From positions 2,632,001 to 2,696,000 of the forward strand of contig NZ_AP022848.1 in assembly GCF_011764485.1 (NCBI RefSeq): DNA of 64,000 nucleotides, written 5' to 3'. Below, piece by piece: positions 1-8,622 of this stretch. How positions within the stretch are numbered: position 1 is the first letter of the stretch; each line of letters begins with the position of its first letter. This stretch comes from Bosea sp. ANAM02 (GTDB lineage: Bacteria > Pseudomonadota > Alphaproteobacteria > Rhizobiales > Beijerinckiaceae). Below the pieces are notes generated by a model. The model worked only from the letters and a program-made list of their open reading frames with translations, was not told the origin of the DNA and did no database searches. A program made the position numbers and the translations under genes.

Positions 1-95
1 CGGTCCTCGCAGGACAAGGTCAGGATGCGGTCGGGCTTCTGCACCCTGAAGTCCCGCCCGAGGGCGGGGGCATGCGCGGAATGGGCCTCGGTCAT
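1..95 (-). CDS. purU: Formyltetrahydrofolate deformylase, N-terminal fragment (runs off window)
   Basis: Only the first 31 codons plus part of the next are inside the window. They start at ATG 95 and read MTEAHSAHAP, then a segment containing DRILTLSCEDR. That segment matches the start of the N-terminal ACT domain of PurU, typically (Y/I)(V/I)LTLSCPDRPGI. PurU hydrolyses 10-formyl-THF to formate and THF. It lies 16 bp after the dimethylglycine-dehydrogenase-like gene in the same direction, and a folate-dependent demethylase would feed the one-carbon pool that PurU drains. The call rests on about 12 residues plus context. Confidence 0.72.
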   Translation of the reverse strand, partial: MTEAHSAHAPALGRDFRVQKPDRILTLSCED

Positions 96-111
96 GGTCT
101 CGTCGTCTTGC

Positions 112-2529
112 TCATGCCTTGCGGTCGAGCGGCGCCGCGAGGCTCGCGCTGACCGGAACTGTGGTGCCGGCGAGGTCGATAGACCAGCTCCTGGCATCGA
201 GCCAGGCCTGATCGATCGGCTGGTCGCCCGAAGCCCAGCCCAGCGCCACGATGCCGTCGAGGCTCGCACCGAAGGCCGCCGAGGTGATTTCGCCGACCGG
301 CTTGCCATCCGCCAGGATCGCTTCGCCGCCCCAGGCCATTTGCCCGTTCGGGCGCGGCCCGACAAGAGCGATCAGGCGTTTGGTGCGCGGCGCCGCTTTG
401 GCGGCGACCAGCGCCTCGCGGCCGAGGAACTCGCCCTTGCCGAGCTTCACCGCGAAGCCGAGCCCGGCCTCGTAAGGATTGACGTCCGGCGTCAGTTCGC
501 GGCCCCAGGCGCGAAAACCCTTCTCGATGCGCAGCGAGTCGACGGCGTAGTAGCCGGCATCCACCAGCCCGAGATCGGCCCCGGCCTCGTGCAGCGCGTC
601 ATAGATCGCCGCGGTGAACTCGACGGGCGCATAGAGCTCGAAGCCGTCGCCGAGATAGGAGCGGCGGCAGGCCCAGGTCGTGGCATAGCCGATCGTGACC
701 TTGCGGATCGCATTGGTCGGGAAATCGGCGAAGTCGAAGGAGGTCGGCGAGAGGCGGGCCAGAATCTCGGGGACCTTCGGCCCGGCGAGCGAGAGCACCG
801 CATAGGAAGCGGTTACGTCCGTTAGCATCACGCCTTCGGGCAACTGGCGTCTGATCCAGTGCGCATCGCGCGTCGCCTGTGCCGTGCCGGTGAGCAGGAG
901 ATAGGTATCGGGCGCGATCCGGGCGGCAGTGAGATCGCTTTCGAAGGTGCCGCGCGCATTGAGCAGCGCGGTGTAGACGGAGGTGCCGACGGGCACGGCG
1001 ACGTCGTTGGCGGCGAGGCGCTGCAGGGCGGCTTCGGCCTGCGGGCCCTGCAGCAGGAACTTGGCGAAGCTCGACATGTCGACGAGCCCGGCCGCCTCGC
1101 GGCAGGCGCGATGCTCGACTGCTACCGTTTCGAACCAGTTCTGCGGGCCGAAGGAATAGCCGATCGTGCGCTCGTCTTCGGTCCGGGCGAAATAGTTCGC
1201 GCGTTCCCAGCCCATCTTCGAGCCGAAGACGGCGCCCTTGGCCGCCAGCCGGTCATAAAGCGGCGAGCGCCGGAAGGGCCGGGCGGTATCGAGCTCGCGG
1301 TTCGGCCAGGGCATGGCGTAATGCAGCCCTAGCGTTTCCTTGATGCGGTCCTTCAGCCAGGCCGGGTTGTTGTTGAAATCGGCGAAGCGGCGGATATCGA
1401 CCGGCCAGAGGTCGCTCGTCGCCTCGCCCGCGACGACCCATTCGGCCAGCGCCCGGCCGGCGCCGCCGGCGGATGCGATGCCCATCGAGTTGAAGCCGGC
1501 GCCGACATAGACGCCGGCCACCTCCGGCGCCTCGCCGAGCAGGAAGTTGTTGTCCGGTGTGAAGCTCTCGGGGCCGTTGAGGAAGGTCTTGATCTCGGCG
1601 GTTTCCAGCGCCGGCACGCGCTGGAGCGCGTTCTCCATCAGGATGCCGAACTGGTCCCAGTCGTCTGGCAGGAGCTGGAACTCGAACGGGTAGGGGATGC
1701 CGTCCATGCCCCAGGGCTTGGCGTCCGGCTCGAACCCGCCCATGACGAGCCCGCCGACCTCCTCCTTGAAATAGATATAGCCGTCGGGATCGCGCATCAC
1801 CGGCAGGTCGGGAGAGACGCCGGCGATCTTGCCGGTGACGATATACATATGCTCGGCCGAATGCAGCGGCACCGAGACGCCGCACATCTGGCCGATGGTG
1901 CGCGACCACTGCCCGGCGCAGATCACCAGAACCTCGCATTCGACCCGGCCCTGATCGGTCTGCACCGCCTTGACCCGGCCCTTATCCGTCTCGATGCCGG
2001 TGACGCGGATGCCTTCGCGCACCGTCGCGCCGCCGCTGCGGGCGCCGCGCGCCAGCGCCTGCGTGATGTCGGAGGGGTTGGCCTTGCCGTCGCCGGGCAG
2101 CCAGACGCCGCCGACCAGATCGTCCGCGCGCATCACCGGCCATTTATCGCCGGCCTCCTGCGGGCTCAGCTCCTCGATTTCGACGCCCTGCGCGCGCGCT
2201 GCCGAGATCGTTCGGCGGAGCTGCGTCATGCGCTCCTCGGTGCGCGCGACCGAGACCGAGCCGCAGCGCTTCCAGCCCGTCGCCAAGCCGGTTTCGTTCT
2301 CCAGCGAAGCGTAGAGCTCTGTCGAGTAGCGGATCAGGCGCGTCATGCTGGACTGGCTGCGGAGCTGTCCGACGAGGCCGGCCGCATGCCAGGTCGTGCC
2401 GGAGGAGAGGCGCCCCTGTTCCAGCAGCAGCACGTCGCGCCAGCCGAGCTTGGTCAGGTGATAGGCGACCGAGCAGCCGATGATGCCGCCGCCGATGATG
2501 ACGACACGGGATTGGGTGGGGATGGACAT
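112..2529 (-). CDS. FAD-dependent dimethylglycine/sarcosine dehydrogenase-like protein with GcvT domain
   Basis: 805 residues in two parts. The N-terminal DAO-type FAD domain has the dinucleotide motif GGGIIG at residues 13-18 and TTWHAAG at 45-51, whose histidine is the usual covalent flavin attachment site. The C-terminal half (about 430-800) is a GcvT/aminomethyltransferase-type folate-binding region ending in the GLGFAVKLGKGEFLGREAL stretch. The family oxidatively demethylates N-methylated glycines and passes the carbon to THF. ATG 2529 was chosen because the FAD motif begins directly after it; the frame stays open 162 bp further upstream but that stretch looks like intergenic DNA. It is probably transcribed with purU. 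The exact substrate (dimethylglycine, sarcosine or another N-methyl amine) cannot be told. Confidence 0.88.
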   Translation of the reverse strand: MSIPTQSRVVIIGGGIIGCSVAYHLTKLGWRDVLLLEQGRLSSGTTWHAAGLVGQLRSQSSMTRLIRYSTELYASLENETGLATGWKRCGSVSVARTEERMTQLRRTISAARAQGVEIEELSPQEAGDKWPVMRADDLVGGVWLPGDGKANPSDITQALARGARSGGATVREGIRVTGIETDKGRVKAVQTDQGRVECEVLVICAGQWSRTIGQMCGVSVPLHSAEHMYIVTGKIAGVSPDLPVMRDPDGYIYFKEEVGGLVMGGFEPDAKPWGMDGIPYPFEFQLLPDDWDQFGILMENALQRVPALETAEIKTFLNGPESFTPDNNFLLGEAPEVAGVYVGAGFNSMGIASAGGAGRALAEWVVAGEATSDLWPVDIRRFADFNNNPAWLKDRIKETLGLHYAMPWPNRELDTARPFRRSPLYDRLAAKGAVFGSKMGWERANYFARTEDERTIGYSFGPQNWFETVAVEHRACREAAGLVDMSSFAKFLLQGPQAEAALQRLAANDVAVPVGTSVYTALLNARGTFESDLTAARIAPDTYLLLTGTAQATRDAHWIRRQLPEGVMLTDVTASYAVLSLAGPKVPEILARLSPTSFDFADFPTNAIRKVTIGYATTWACRRSYLGDGFELYAPVEFTAAIYDALHEAGADLGLVDAGYYAVDSLRIEKGFRAWGRELTPDVNPYEAGLGFAVKLGKGEFLGREALVAAKAAPRTKRLIALVGPRPNGQMAWGGEAILADGKPVGEITSAAFGASLDGIVALGWASGDQPIDQAWLDARSWSIDLAGTTVPVSASLAAPLDRKA

Positions 2530-2603
2530 GAGCGCCTCCGCGATGGAAGGCAGCTTAGCGTGGCTAAATCGTAAAACAACAAAAAACCACAAAATCGGGC
2601 AAA
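2530..2603 (-). promoter_or_regulatory. A/T-rich leader of the dehydrogenase gene, possible DeoR-type operator
   Basis: These 74 bases lie between the DeoR-family gene and the dehydrogenase start and are much richer in A/T than their surroundings. On the minus strand they contain successive TTTTGTGGTT and TTTTGTTGTTTT tracts. DeoR/GlpR-type regulators often bind direct repeats of similar T-rich motifs. The assignment to the neighbouring DeoR protein is inference from position only. Confidence 0.35.
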
Positions 2604-3374
2604 TTATCCGATGTGAATCCGAACCCCTTGTTCGGCCAGTTTCGCCGCGAGCGCAGCGGGCGGAGCCTGATCGACCAGAAGCCCGGCGCAAGGCTTGTCG
2701 CCGCCGATGCGGCTGGGCAGGACGAGCCCGAACTTGCTGCTGTCGGCCATGAGGAAGCCTTGCTCCGCCGCATTCAGCAGGGCGGTCCGGGTCGCGGCGC
2801 CGGCGCGGGTATAATCGGTGAGGTGCCCGTCCGGATCGACGCCGCCGACGCTGACGAAGGCGAAATCGGCGGAGAGCCGCGCGATTGCCCTGAGCGTCTG
2901 CGGGCCGGTGGTCGCGTCCTCGTTGCGATCGAACTCGCCGCCGATCAGGAAGACGCGGGCGCCACCCAACCGGCTGACGAGCCGGGCATTCTCCAAAGAA
3001 GTGGTATGCACGATCAGGCGCTTGCGGTCGGACCGGGCCAAGGCACGGGCCAGCGCCTCGGTCGTCGTGCCGGAATCGAGCAGGACCGTCATGCCGTCGC
3101 CGATCAGCGAGACCGCGAGAGCGGCGATCGTCTCCTTACCGGTGCGGTTCACGGTGCGGCGGCTGGCGAAGGAGGCTTCCGAGCGCTCGTTGCGGATCGC
3201 GCCGCCATGGACGATGGAGAGCAGGCTCCCGGCCGACAGCGCCTTGAGATCGCGCCTGATCGTCTCGCGCGAGACGTCGAGCGCCTGCGCCAGCTCCTCC
3301 ACCGTGACGGAGCCCGTCTCGTCGAGCTGCGCCAGGATGGCATTGTGCCGCCGCGCTGCGATGTCGCGTGTCAT
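2604..3374 (-). CDS. DeoR/GlpR family transcriptional regulator
   Basis: 256 residues. The N-terminal winged helix-turn-helix covers about 6-60, with the typical 'VSRETIRRDLKAL' recognition helix. A DeoR-C sugar-phosphate-sensing domain follows, with the GMTVLLDSGTTTEALARAL motif at about 95-112 and later FLIGGEFD and ADFAFVSVGGVD. Length is normal for the family. It lies 14 bp after gabD and 74 bp before the dehydrogenase, all on the minus strand, so it probably controls one or both. The effector is unknown; DeoR-C domains usually bind phosphorylated metabolites. Confidence 0.9.
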   Translation of the reverse strand: MTRDIAARRHNAILAQLDETGSVTVEELAQALDVSRETIRRDLKALSAGSLLSIVHGGAIRNERSEASFASRRTVNRTGKETIAALAVSLIGDGMTVLLDSGTTTEALARALARSDRKRLIVHTTSLENARLVSRLGGARVFLIGGEFDRNEDATTGPQTLRAIARLSADFAFVSVGGVDPDGHLTDYTRAGAATRTALLNAAEQGFLMADSSKFGLVLPSRIGGDKPCAGLLVDQAPPAALAAKLAEQGVRIHIG

Positions 3375-3388
3375 GGCGGCGGGACCGG

Positions 3389-4849
3389 CTAGGCCGTGGC
3401 CCCGATCCCGCCGATGCAGGTGTATTTCACGTCGAGATAATCCTGCAGGCCGTATTTCGAGCCCTCGGAGCCAAGGCCGGATTCCTTGACGCCGCCGAAG
3501 GGTGCGACCTCGGTGGTCACCAGCCCCTCGTTCACGCCGACGATGCCGTATTGCAGCGCTTCCGAGACCCGGAAGGTGCGGCCGAGATCGCGCGTGTAGA
3601 AATAGCAGGCGAGCCCGTATTCGGTGTCGTTGGCGAGGCGCAGCGCCTCTTCCTCGGTCTCGAAGCGGAAGACCGGGGCGACAGGGCCGAAGATCTCCTC
3701 GCGCGCGAACTGCATGGCGCCGGTCGCCCCCGCGATCACGGTCGGCTCGTAGAAGCTGAGGCCCAGCTCGGAACGCTTGCCGCCGGTCGCGACAGTGCCG
3801 CCCTTGGCCCTGGCGTCTGCCACCATCTCCTCGACCTTGGCGAGCGCCTTCTCGTCGATCAGCGGGCCTTGCGTCACGCCGGCCTCCAGGCCCGAGCCGA
3901 GCTTGAGCTTGCGGGTCGCGGCCGCGAGCTTTTCGACGAAAGCGTCGTAGATGCCGGCCTGCGCATAGAAGCGGTTGGTGCAGACGCAGGTCTGGCCGGA
4001 ATTGCGGAACTTGGCCGCGATCGCGCCTTCGACCGCGCGGTCGAGATCGGCATCGTCGAAGACGATGAAGGGCGCGTTGCCGCCGAGCTCCATCGAGACC
4101 TTCTTGACCGTCTCGGCTGCCTGCTTGAGCAGCACCTTGCCGACCGGGGTCGAGCCGGTGAAGGTGATCTTGCGCACGAGGGGATTGCCGGTGAGCTCGC
4201 CGCCGACGGTGCGAGCATCACCGGTCACGACATTGACGACGCCGGCCGGGATGCCCGCCTTCTCGGCGAGGATGCCCCAGGCAAGGGCCGAATAGGGCGT
4301 CTGCGAGGCGGGCTTGGCGACGACGGTGCAGCCGGCGGCCAAAGCCGGGCCGATCTTGCGGGCCAGCATCGAGGAGGGGAAGTTCCAGGGCGTGATCGCG
4401 CCGACCACGCCGAGCGGCTGCTTGGTCACGATGATGCGCCGGTCGGCCCAGGGCGAGGGGATGACGTCGCCATAGACGCGCCGTGCCTCCTCGGCGAACC
4501 AGAGCACATAGGCCGCGCTCATGCCGACCTCGCCCCTGGCCTCGGCCAGCGGCTTGCCCTGCTCGCGGGTCAGGAGCTCGGCGAGCGCGTCCTGGTTGGC
4601 GAGGATTTCGTCGGCGAGCCTGCGCAGCAGCACGGCGCGCTCCTGCGCGGTCTTGGCGGCCCAGCCCGGGAAGGCGGCATGCGCGGCCTCGATCGCGGCG
4701 CGCGTCTCCTCGACCCCGGCCGAGGGAACCGTGCCGATGGACTTGCCGGTCGCCGGATCGGTGACGTCGATCGTCCCGCCCGACGCCTTGTCCAGCCAGC
4801 GCCCGCCGACGAGGATCGCGTCGCGCTTGAAATCGCTCCACTGGGACAT
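3389..4849 (-). CDS. gabD: NAD(P)-dependent succinate-semialdehyde dehydrogenase
   Basis: 486 residues, the usual size for GabD. It carries the complete aldehyde dehydrogenase set: PWNFPSSMLARK near the substrate and cofactor site, the FTGSTPVGK nucleotide loop, the general base Glu254 in MELGGNAPF, and the nucleophile Cys288 in GQTCVC. The CVCTNR sequence with a second cysteine two residues on is typical of succinate-semialdehyde dehydrogenases. It oxidises succinate semialdehyde to succinate, the last step of GABA and related catabolism. A GAAAGG Shine-Dalgarno sequence lies just before ATG 4849. A related semialdehyde as substrate is possible. Confidence 0.87.
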   Translation of the reverse strand: MSQWSDFKRDAILVGGRWLDKASGGTIDVTDPATGKSIGTVPSAGVEETRAAIEAAHAAFPGWAAKTAQERAVLLRRLADEILANQDALAELLTREQGKPLAEARGEVGMSAAYVLWFAEEARRVYGDVIPSPWADRRIIVTKQPLGVVGAITPWNFPSSMLARKIGPALAAGCTVVAKPASQTPYSALAWGILAEKAGIPAGVVNVVTGDARTVGGELTGNPLVRKITFTGSTPVGKVLLKQAAETVKKVSMELGGNAPFIVFDDADLDRAVEGAIAAKFRNSGQTCVCTNRFYAQAGIYDAFVEKLAAATRKLKLGSGLEAGVTQGPLIDEKALAKVEEMVADARAKGGTVATGGKRSELGLSFYEPTVIAGATGAMQFAREEIFGPVAPVFRFETEEEALRLANDTEYGLACYFYTRDLGRTFRVSEALQYGIVGVNEGLVTTEVAPFGGVKESGLGSEGSKYGLQDYLDVKYTCIGGIGATA

Positions 4850-4912
4850 GGTTCAGCCTTTCGGAAATGCGGGAGGCACGGCTGCGTGCCTTGCCGCAAG
4901 ACACGCCAAAGT

Positions 4913-4940
4913 CGCGAGGTTCCGCCTGTGGAATCTCGCG
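4913..4940. promoter_or_regulatory. 28-bp imperfect palindrome between gabD and the amidase gene
   Basis: CGCGAG-g-TTCC ... GGAA-t-CTCGCG with a 6-bp centre, in the 233-bp divergent intergenic region (4850-5082). The arms pair perfectly except for the single bases between the blocks. It could be an operator shared by the divergent genes or an RNA hairpin in the gabD leader. Confidence 0.4.
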
Positions 4941-5082
4941 GATCAGTTCTAGCTGCCGATCGACGCAATGTGAACAAGAGCCATTTACGGCGCGGTTGCA
5001 GCAGATACGCTCGCACCGATTCCGCCCGGTGCTGATCGCAGGTTCTTGATCGTCGGCGTCGTGGCTCGAGAAAGGTGTTCCG

Positions 5083-6393
5083 ATGACCGAAAGCTCCCGC
5101 CCCTCCGCCGCGGCGCGCCTCGACCAGGCGCTTGCCCTGATCCGCGCCCCCGGGCTTGAAGGCGGGAGGGTCTTCACGGCGCTCTATGAAGCGTCGGCGC
5201 GGCGCGAGGCCGATGCATCGGACGACCGTATCAAGGCCGGCAAGCCGCTGGGGCCGCTGGACGGGAGGATCGTCTCGATCAAGGACCTGTTCGACGTCGC
5301 GGGCGAGACCACGCGTGCCGGCGCGGCCGTCCTGCGCCGCCAGCCGCCGGCGAAGGCCGATGCGCCGATCGTCCAGCGTCTGCGCGCCGCCGGTGCCGTC
5401 ATCGTCGGCAAGACGCAGATGACGGAATTCGCCTTCTCGGCGCTCGGCACCAATTCGCATGATCCGGTCGCCGGCAATCCGCATGATCGCAGCCGCGCGC
5501 CGGGTGGCTCGTCCTCGGGCGCCGTCGTCTCGGTGGTCGACGGCATGGCGGAGATCGCGATCGGCAGCGACACCGGCGGCTCGATCCGCATCCCCGCGGC
5601 CCTCACCGGCGCGGTGGGCTTCAAGCCGACCTCCGGCCGTGTTCCGACGACCGGCGCCTTCTCGCTCTCCAGCACGCTCGATACGGTCGGTCCGATCGCC
5701 CGTAGCGTCGCCGATTGCGCCCTGACCGACGCCGTTCTGGCGGGAGAGGCGCCGGCACCGCTGGCGTCCCGGCCTCAGGCCCGCTTCGTGGTCGCGCGCG
5801 GGCGCCTGTTCGATGCGATGGAGAGCGAGGTCGCCGAGGCTTTCGAGGCCGGGCTGGAGCGGCTGCGCCGCGCCGGGCTCGCGGTTGAGGACGGCTCGCT
5901 CGACGCGAGCCTCGATGCCCTGGCGGCGCTCGACGGGATCGGCGGTTTTCCGTCGATCGAGCTTGGCGCGACCCTGCGCGATCTCGGCGTCACCAGCCTC
6001 GAAGAGGTCGACCCCAAGACGCGCGCCCGCATCGAACTCGGGGCCGGCATCCTCGGCGTCGACTATGTCCGCATGCAGCGCCGGCGCGCCGCGGCGGTCG
6101 CGGTCTTCGAAGCTGCGATGACCGACGATACCGTCTATCTCCTGCCGACCACCCCGATCCGGGCGCCGCTCCTCGCATCGGTCGCGGACGATGCCGGCTT
6201 CCACCATGCCAATGGCCTTGTGCTGCGCAATCCGCGTGTCGGCAACCTGCTCGACACGCCGTCGTTGTCGCTGCCATTGCCGGTCCCGGCCGGCGCTTTG
6301 CCGGTCGGGATGATGCTCATCGGCCGGCGCGGCGCCGACCATGCGCTGCTCGCGATGGCCGCGAGCGTCGAGGCGGCGCTCGCCAGTACGTGA
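5083..6393 (+). CDS. Amidase-signature family amidase
   Basis: 436 residues. All three catalytic residues of the amidase signature (Ser-cisSer-Lys) family are present at canonical spacing: Lys67 in VSIKDLFD, cis-Ser143 in GGSSSG, and nucleophile Ser167 in GSDTGGSIRIP. The FKPTSGRVPTTGAFSLS segment follows as usual. The family hydrolyses amides in the cytoplasm; members include GatA, AtzF and arylamidases. No gatB or gatC is adjacent and the protein is shorter than GatA, so this is a catabolic amidase. It is divergent from gabD, with an AAAGG ribosome-binding site before ATG 5083. The substrate is unknown. Confidence 0.85.
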   Translation: MTESSRPSAAARLDQALALIRAPGLEGGRVFTALYEASARREADASDDRIKAGKPLGPLDGRIVSIKDLFDVAGETTRAGAAVLRRQPPAKADAPIVQRLRAAGAVIVGKTQMTEFAFSALGTNSHDPVAGNPHDRSRAPGGSSSGAVVSVVDGMAEIAIGSDTGGSIRIPAALTGAVGFKPTSGRVPTTGAFSLSSTLDTVGPIARSVADCALTDAVLAGEAPAPLASRPQARFVVARGRLFDAMESEVAEAFEAGLERLRRAGLAVEDGSLDASLDALAALDGIGGFPSIELGATLRDLGVTSLEEVDPKTRARIELGAGILGVDYVRMQRRRAAAVAVFEAAMTDDTVYLLPTTPIRAPLLASVADDAGFHHANGLVLRNPRVGNLLDTPSLSLPLPVPAGALPVGMMLIGRRGADHALLAMAASVEAALAST

Positions 6394-6474
6394 GGGTTGA
6401 ACGGGGGAGGTCGGATATCCGGCCTCTCCGGTTCCGCTGGAATGACGTCCCGACCGCCGTACGGATTCCGCGAC

Positions 6475-7062
6475 CTATTTCTCCGGGCTGGTCATTGCCG
6501 CTTCCAGGACTGGCATCAGGTCCCAGATCCGCCGGTTCAGCGCGTGCAGGTCCTGAATCATGCGGGCGATCTCCTCCAGCCGATCGTCGTCGACGGGTTT
6601 GCGCAGGCCGAAGCGCAGGTTGCCGCGGCTCTCCTCGACCTTCATGTGCTGTGTATGGGTGATCTCGCCCTCGGCATCGATAACGAAGGTCGCGTGGCTG
6701 AGATCGTTGCGCAGCCGCGTCGCGGCCGAGAAGCGCTCGACGATGTCGTTGAGCTCGCCGCGCACCGCCTTTTCGAGCGGCGCGATCTTGGCGAGGCGCT
6801 GAACCAGGTCGAGCCGCGCGCGCGTCGTGTTCAGCGTGGCGAAGACGATGGCGGCCGCCCGCTCGTCCGTGCGCAGCAGCAGCATCAGCAGGTAGATGAA
6901 CAGGCTCTCGTCGTTCGACCATGCAAGATTCAGGTCGCCTGCCAGGGTCATGAAGGTTAGCCTGCGCGGAGAGGAGCGCCGCGTGGAGACGAGGCCCAGC
7001 GCGTCGAAATCCGGGCGGGGCGGCAGGACCGATGATCCCTTGGCGGGCCTGCGCATGGGCAC
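6475..7062 (-). CDS. Hypothetical protein, helical, function unknown
   Basis: 195 residues, not recognised. The first ~38 residues are basic and low-complexity, so an internal start at the MTLAGDLNL methionine is possible. The body is predominantly helical, with RLRNDLSHATFVIDAEGEI in the middle followed by a charged region, resembling uncharacterised cytoplasmic helical-bundle proteins. No signal peptide, membrane segment or catalytic motif is seen. It converges with the amidase and diverges from the small gene at 7101. Codon usage matches the neighbours, which supports a real gene. Confidence 0.6.
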   Translation of the reverse strand: MPMRRPAKGSSVLPPRPDFDALGLVSTRRSSPRRLTFMTLAGDLNLAWSNDESLFIYLLMLLLRTDERAAAIVFATLNTTRARLDLVQRLAKIAPLEKAVRGELNDIVERFSAATRLRNDLSHATFVIDAEGEITHTQHMKVEESRGNLRFGLRKPVDDDRLEEIARMIQDLHALNRRIWDLMPVLEAAMTSPEK

Positions 7063-7100
7063 CCCCTTCAGGGCGAGGTTTCGGAGCAGGCAGAGACGCC

Positions 7101-7550
7101 ATGTTCGAGCTGCTCAAGATCCGCAGGGCACGGAGGCTGGCTCAGGCCACCCTCGATCCGTTTCTGCGCGAAGTGCCGGGCGGCGACGGACTGCAGGCGG
7201 GCGACTGGCTTCATCCGCAGATCATCGGCTTCCTCGCGACACTTGTCACCCTGGTCGCGCAACGCGCCTGCGGGCCGATGCGCAGCCATGCGCTCGCGGC
7301 GGTGCAGGCGGATGTCCTGAATGGGGTGACCGGGATCGGCCCTGAGCTGATCGGCGAGGAAATCTGCCTGTGGAGCAGCCGTGACGATCCGGCTTTCGCT
7401 GCCGGCGTCGGCGGCGCTGCCGCATTCCTGGAGGCGATGTCGGGCCAGGCCGGCGACCCGGATGGCGGCGCGGCGGCGGACCCGGTGCTCGTCTCGCTCT
7501 GGGACGAGCATGTCGGCCATCTGCTCGCGCGTGCTCGGGACAGGCCCTGA
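7101..7550 (+). CDS. Small hypothetical protein
   Basis: 149 residues starting MFELLKIRRARRLAQ, with a basic amphipathic N-terminus and a mostly helical acidic body. ATG 7101 was preferred over the upstream in-frame ATG at 7032, whose 23 codons are arginine- and glycine-rich and overlap the start of the divergent gene. No domain is recognised. The C-terminal half is alanine- and glycine-rich (AAGVGGAAAFLEAMSGQAG) without an obvious membrane span. Confidence 0.55.
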   Translation: MFELLKIRRARRLAQATLDPFLREVPGGDGLQAGDWLHPQIIGFLATLVTLVAQRACGPMRSHALAAVQADVLNGVTGIGPELIGEEICLWSSRDDPAFAAGVGGAAAFLEAMSGQAGDPDGGAAADPVLVSLWDEHVGHLLARARDRP

Positions 7551-7677
7551 CGGGGTCACGACCGAAACGGGTATCGGGAATTCGGCGAAGCAAGAGCATG
7601 GACGCATGGTTCGAGCCTTGGCGAAGCGTTGGAGCGCGCTGGTGACCGGATGGGCGAGAGAGCGCCGTAGTCTTGCG

Positions 7678-8349
7678 TCAGCGCCCGCCGCAGCCTCCCA
7701 TCTGCCGCTTCGGCCCCTCGAACAGGCTGAGCTCGAGCTGCTGGCCTTCGGCGTTCGCGCCGCCCGCCGCGCGCGGGGAAGATGTGGATGACAGCAAATG
7801 GTGCAGGGCATGGAAGAACGCCACATCGCTGCAAGGTGAGGACAGATTGTCGAGAGCCTCCAGAAAGCGCTCGTAGCGCGCCCGGCACGTCGCTTGCCCA
7901 GGCAGAGACGGCGATGTCTCCTCCTGCGGCGCTGTCAGATCCAGCGGCGGCCAGGTCTTCGCCTGCAGCGTCTCGGCGGGCTCGTCCGCCGTGTCGAGCC
8001 TTGCCGCGACCTTGCCTTTGAGCGTCCATGCCGCGCGGGAGGAAATGCCGAGGATCTGCCCGAGTTTCTGGGAGCTCAGGCGCTGCCGGCTCGATACGAG
8101 AAGATAGATCCCCTGCAGCCAGACATGCAGCGGAACATGACTGTTCTGCAAGAGCGTGCCGTGCCTCACCGTGAAGGGCTTGCGGCAGGCATAGCATTTC
8201 CAGGTGCCGACCGAACTGCTTGAACCGCTCAGCCGGCCGAGACGGGAGCTTTCCCCGCAATGGGGACAAACCGGCCCATCACGCCAGATCAGCGTTTCCA
8301 GCGAGCGGAAGGCCGCTCTTTCGTCATGCAGGCGGACGGTACACGGCAT
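7678..8349 (-). CDS. IS1595-type zinc-ribbon/HTH protein lacking the transposase catalytic domain
   Basis: 223 residues. The N-terminus carries a zinc ribbon of the IS1595 transposase type: CPHCG at 28-32 and CYAC about 25 residues later. FTVRHGTLLQNSHVPLHVWLQGIYL and an SSQKLGQILGISSRAAWTLKGK helix-turn-helix-like segment follow. In complete IS1595 transposases this region precedes a DDE/N catalytic domain of about 150 residues. Here an unrelated Pro/Ser-rich tail ending in ..KRQMGGCGGR replaces it. No terminal inverted repeats were seen. It is either a truncated transposase remnant or a domesticated DNA-binding protein, and it faces away from the secretion operon across the 584-bp A/T-richer region. 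Confidence 0.65.
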   Translation of the reverse strand: MPCTVRLHDERAAFRSLETLIWRDGPVCPHCGESSRLGRLSGSSSSVGTWKCYACRKPFTVRHGTLLQNSHVPLHVWLQGIYLLVSSRQRLSSQKLGQILGISSRAAWTLKGKVAARLDTADEPAETLQAKTWPPLDLTAPQEETSPSLPGQATCRARYERFLEALDNLSSPCSDVAFFHALHHLLSSTSSPRAAGGANAEGQQLELSLFEGPKRQMGGCGGR

Positions 8350-8464
8350 AGCCAGTCTCCGGCGCTCAGCAGCGGGGTAACCCTGGGTCGATAAAAGTCA
8401 ATAAAGTGTTAACGCAGGGTAAATTTTCTTCATGTTGACGCATCGGGTGCGTCGTGGCTGTTTA

Positions 8465-8519
8465 TAGCAACAGGTTGCGCTCTTGGGAACAAAAAGATCA
8501 CCCAAGGTAGCAACAGGTT
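8465..8519 (+). repeat. Two direct copies of TAGCAACAGGTT, 43 bp apart
   Basis: Identical 12-mers start at 8465 and 8508. The 43-bp period is close to four helical turns, so both would lie on the same face of the helix. A CTTGGG/CCCAAG inverted repeat lies between them. The arrangement suggests a cooperative regulator site; no known consensus is matched. Confidence 0.5.
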
Positions 8520-8603
8520 AAAAATCCTTAATGGCTGCCTTTGGGCAGTGAAGTATGGCGGGATCGTTGCCGGTCTCGAAGGAGTATTGTTGCGATTATT
8601 GTT

Positions 8604-8622
8604 GTCAACGCGAAGAGTTGAC
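8604..8622. promoter_or_regulatory. GTCAAC-N7-GTTGAC palindrome overlapping a TTGACC hexamer
   Basis: A perfect 6-bp inverted repeat about 310 bp upstream of the first secretion-operon gene. Its right arm overlaps TTGACC (8618-8623), followed 15 bp later by TATCTA (8639-8644). This would be a sigma-70-like promoter with a short spacer, so the palindrome may be an operator over the -35 box. Promoter assignment is tentative. Confidence 0.3.

Noticed and set aside
3368..5035. Plus-strand open frame of 555 codons
   Set aside because: Antisense to gabD, which carries all catalytic residues.
7678..8349. Complete insertion sequence
   Set aside because: No catalytic DDE domain and no flanking inverted repeats or target duplication could be seen.
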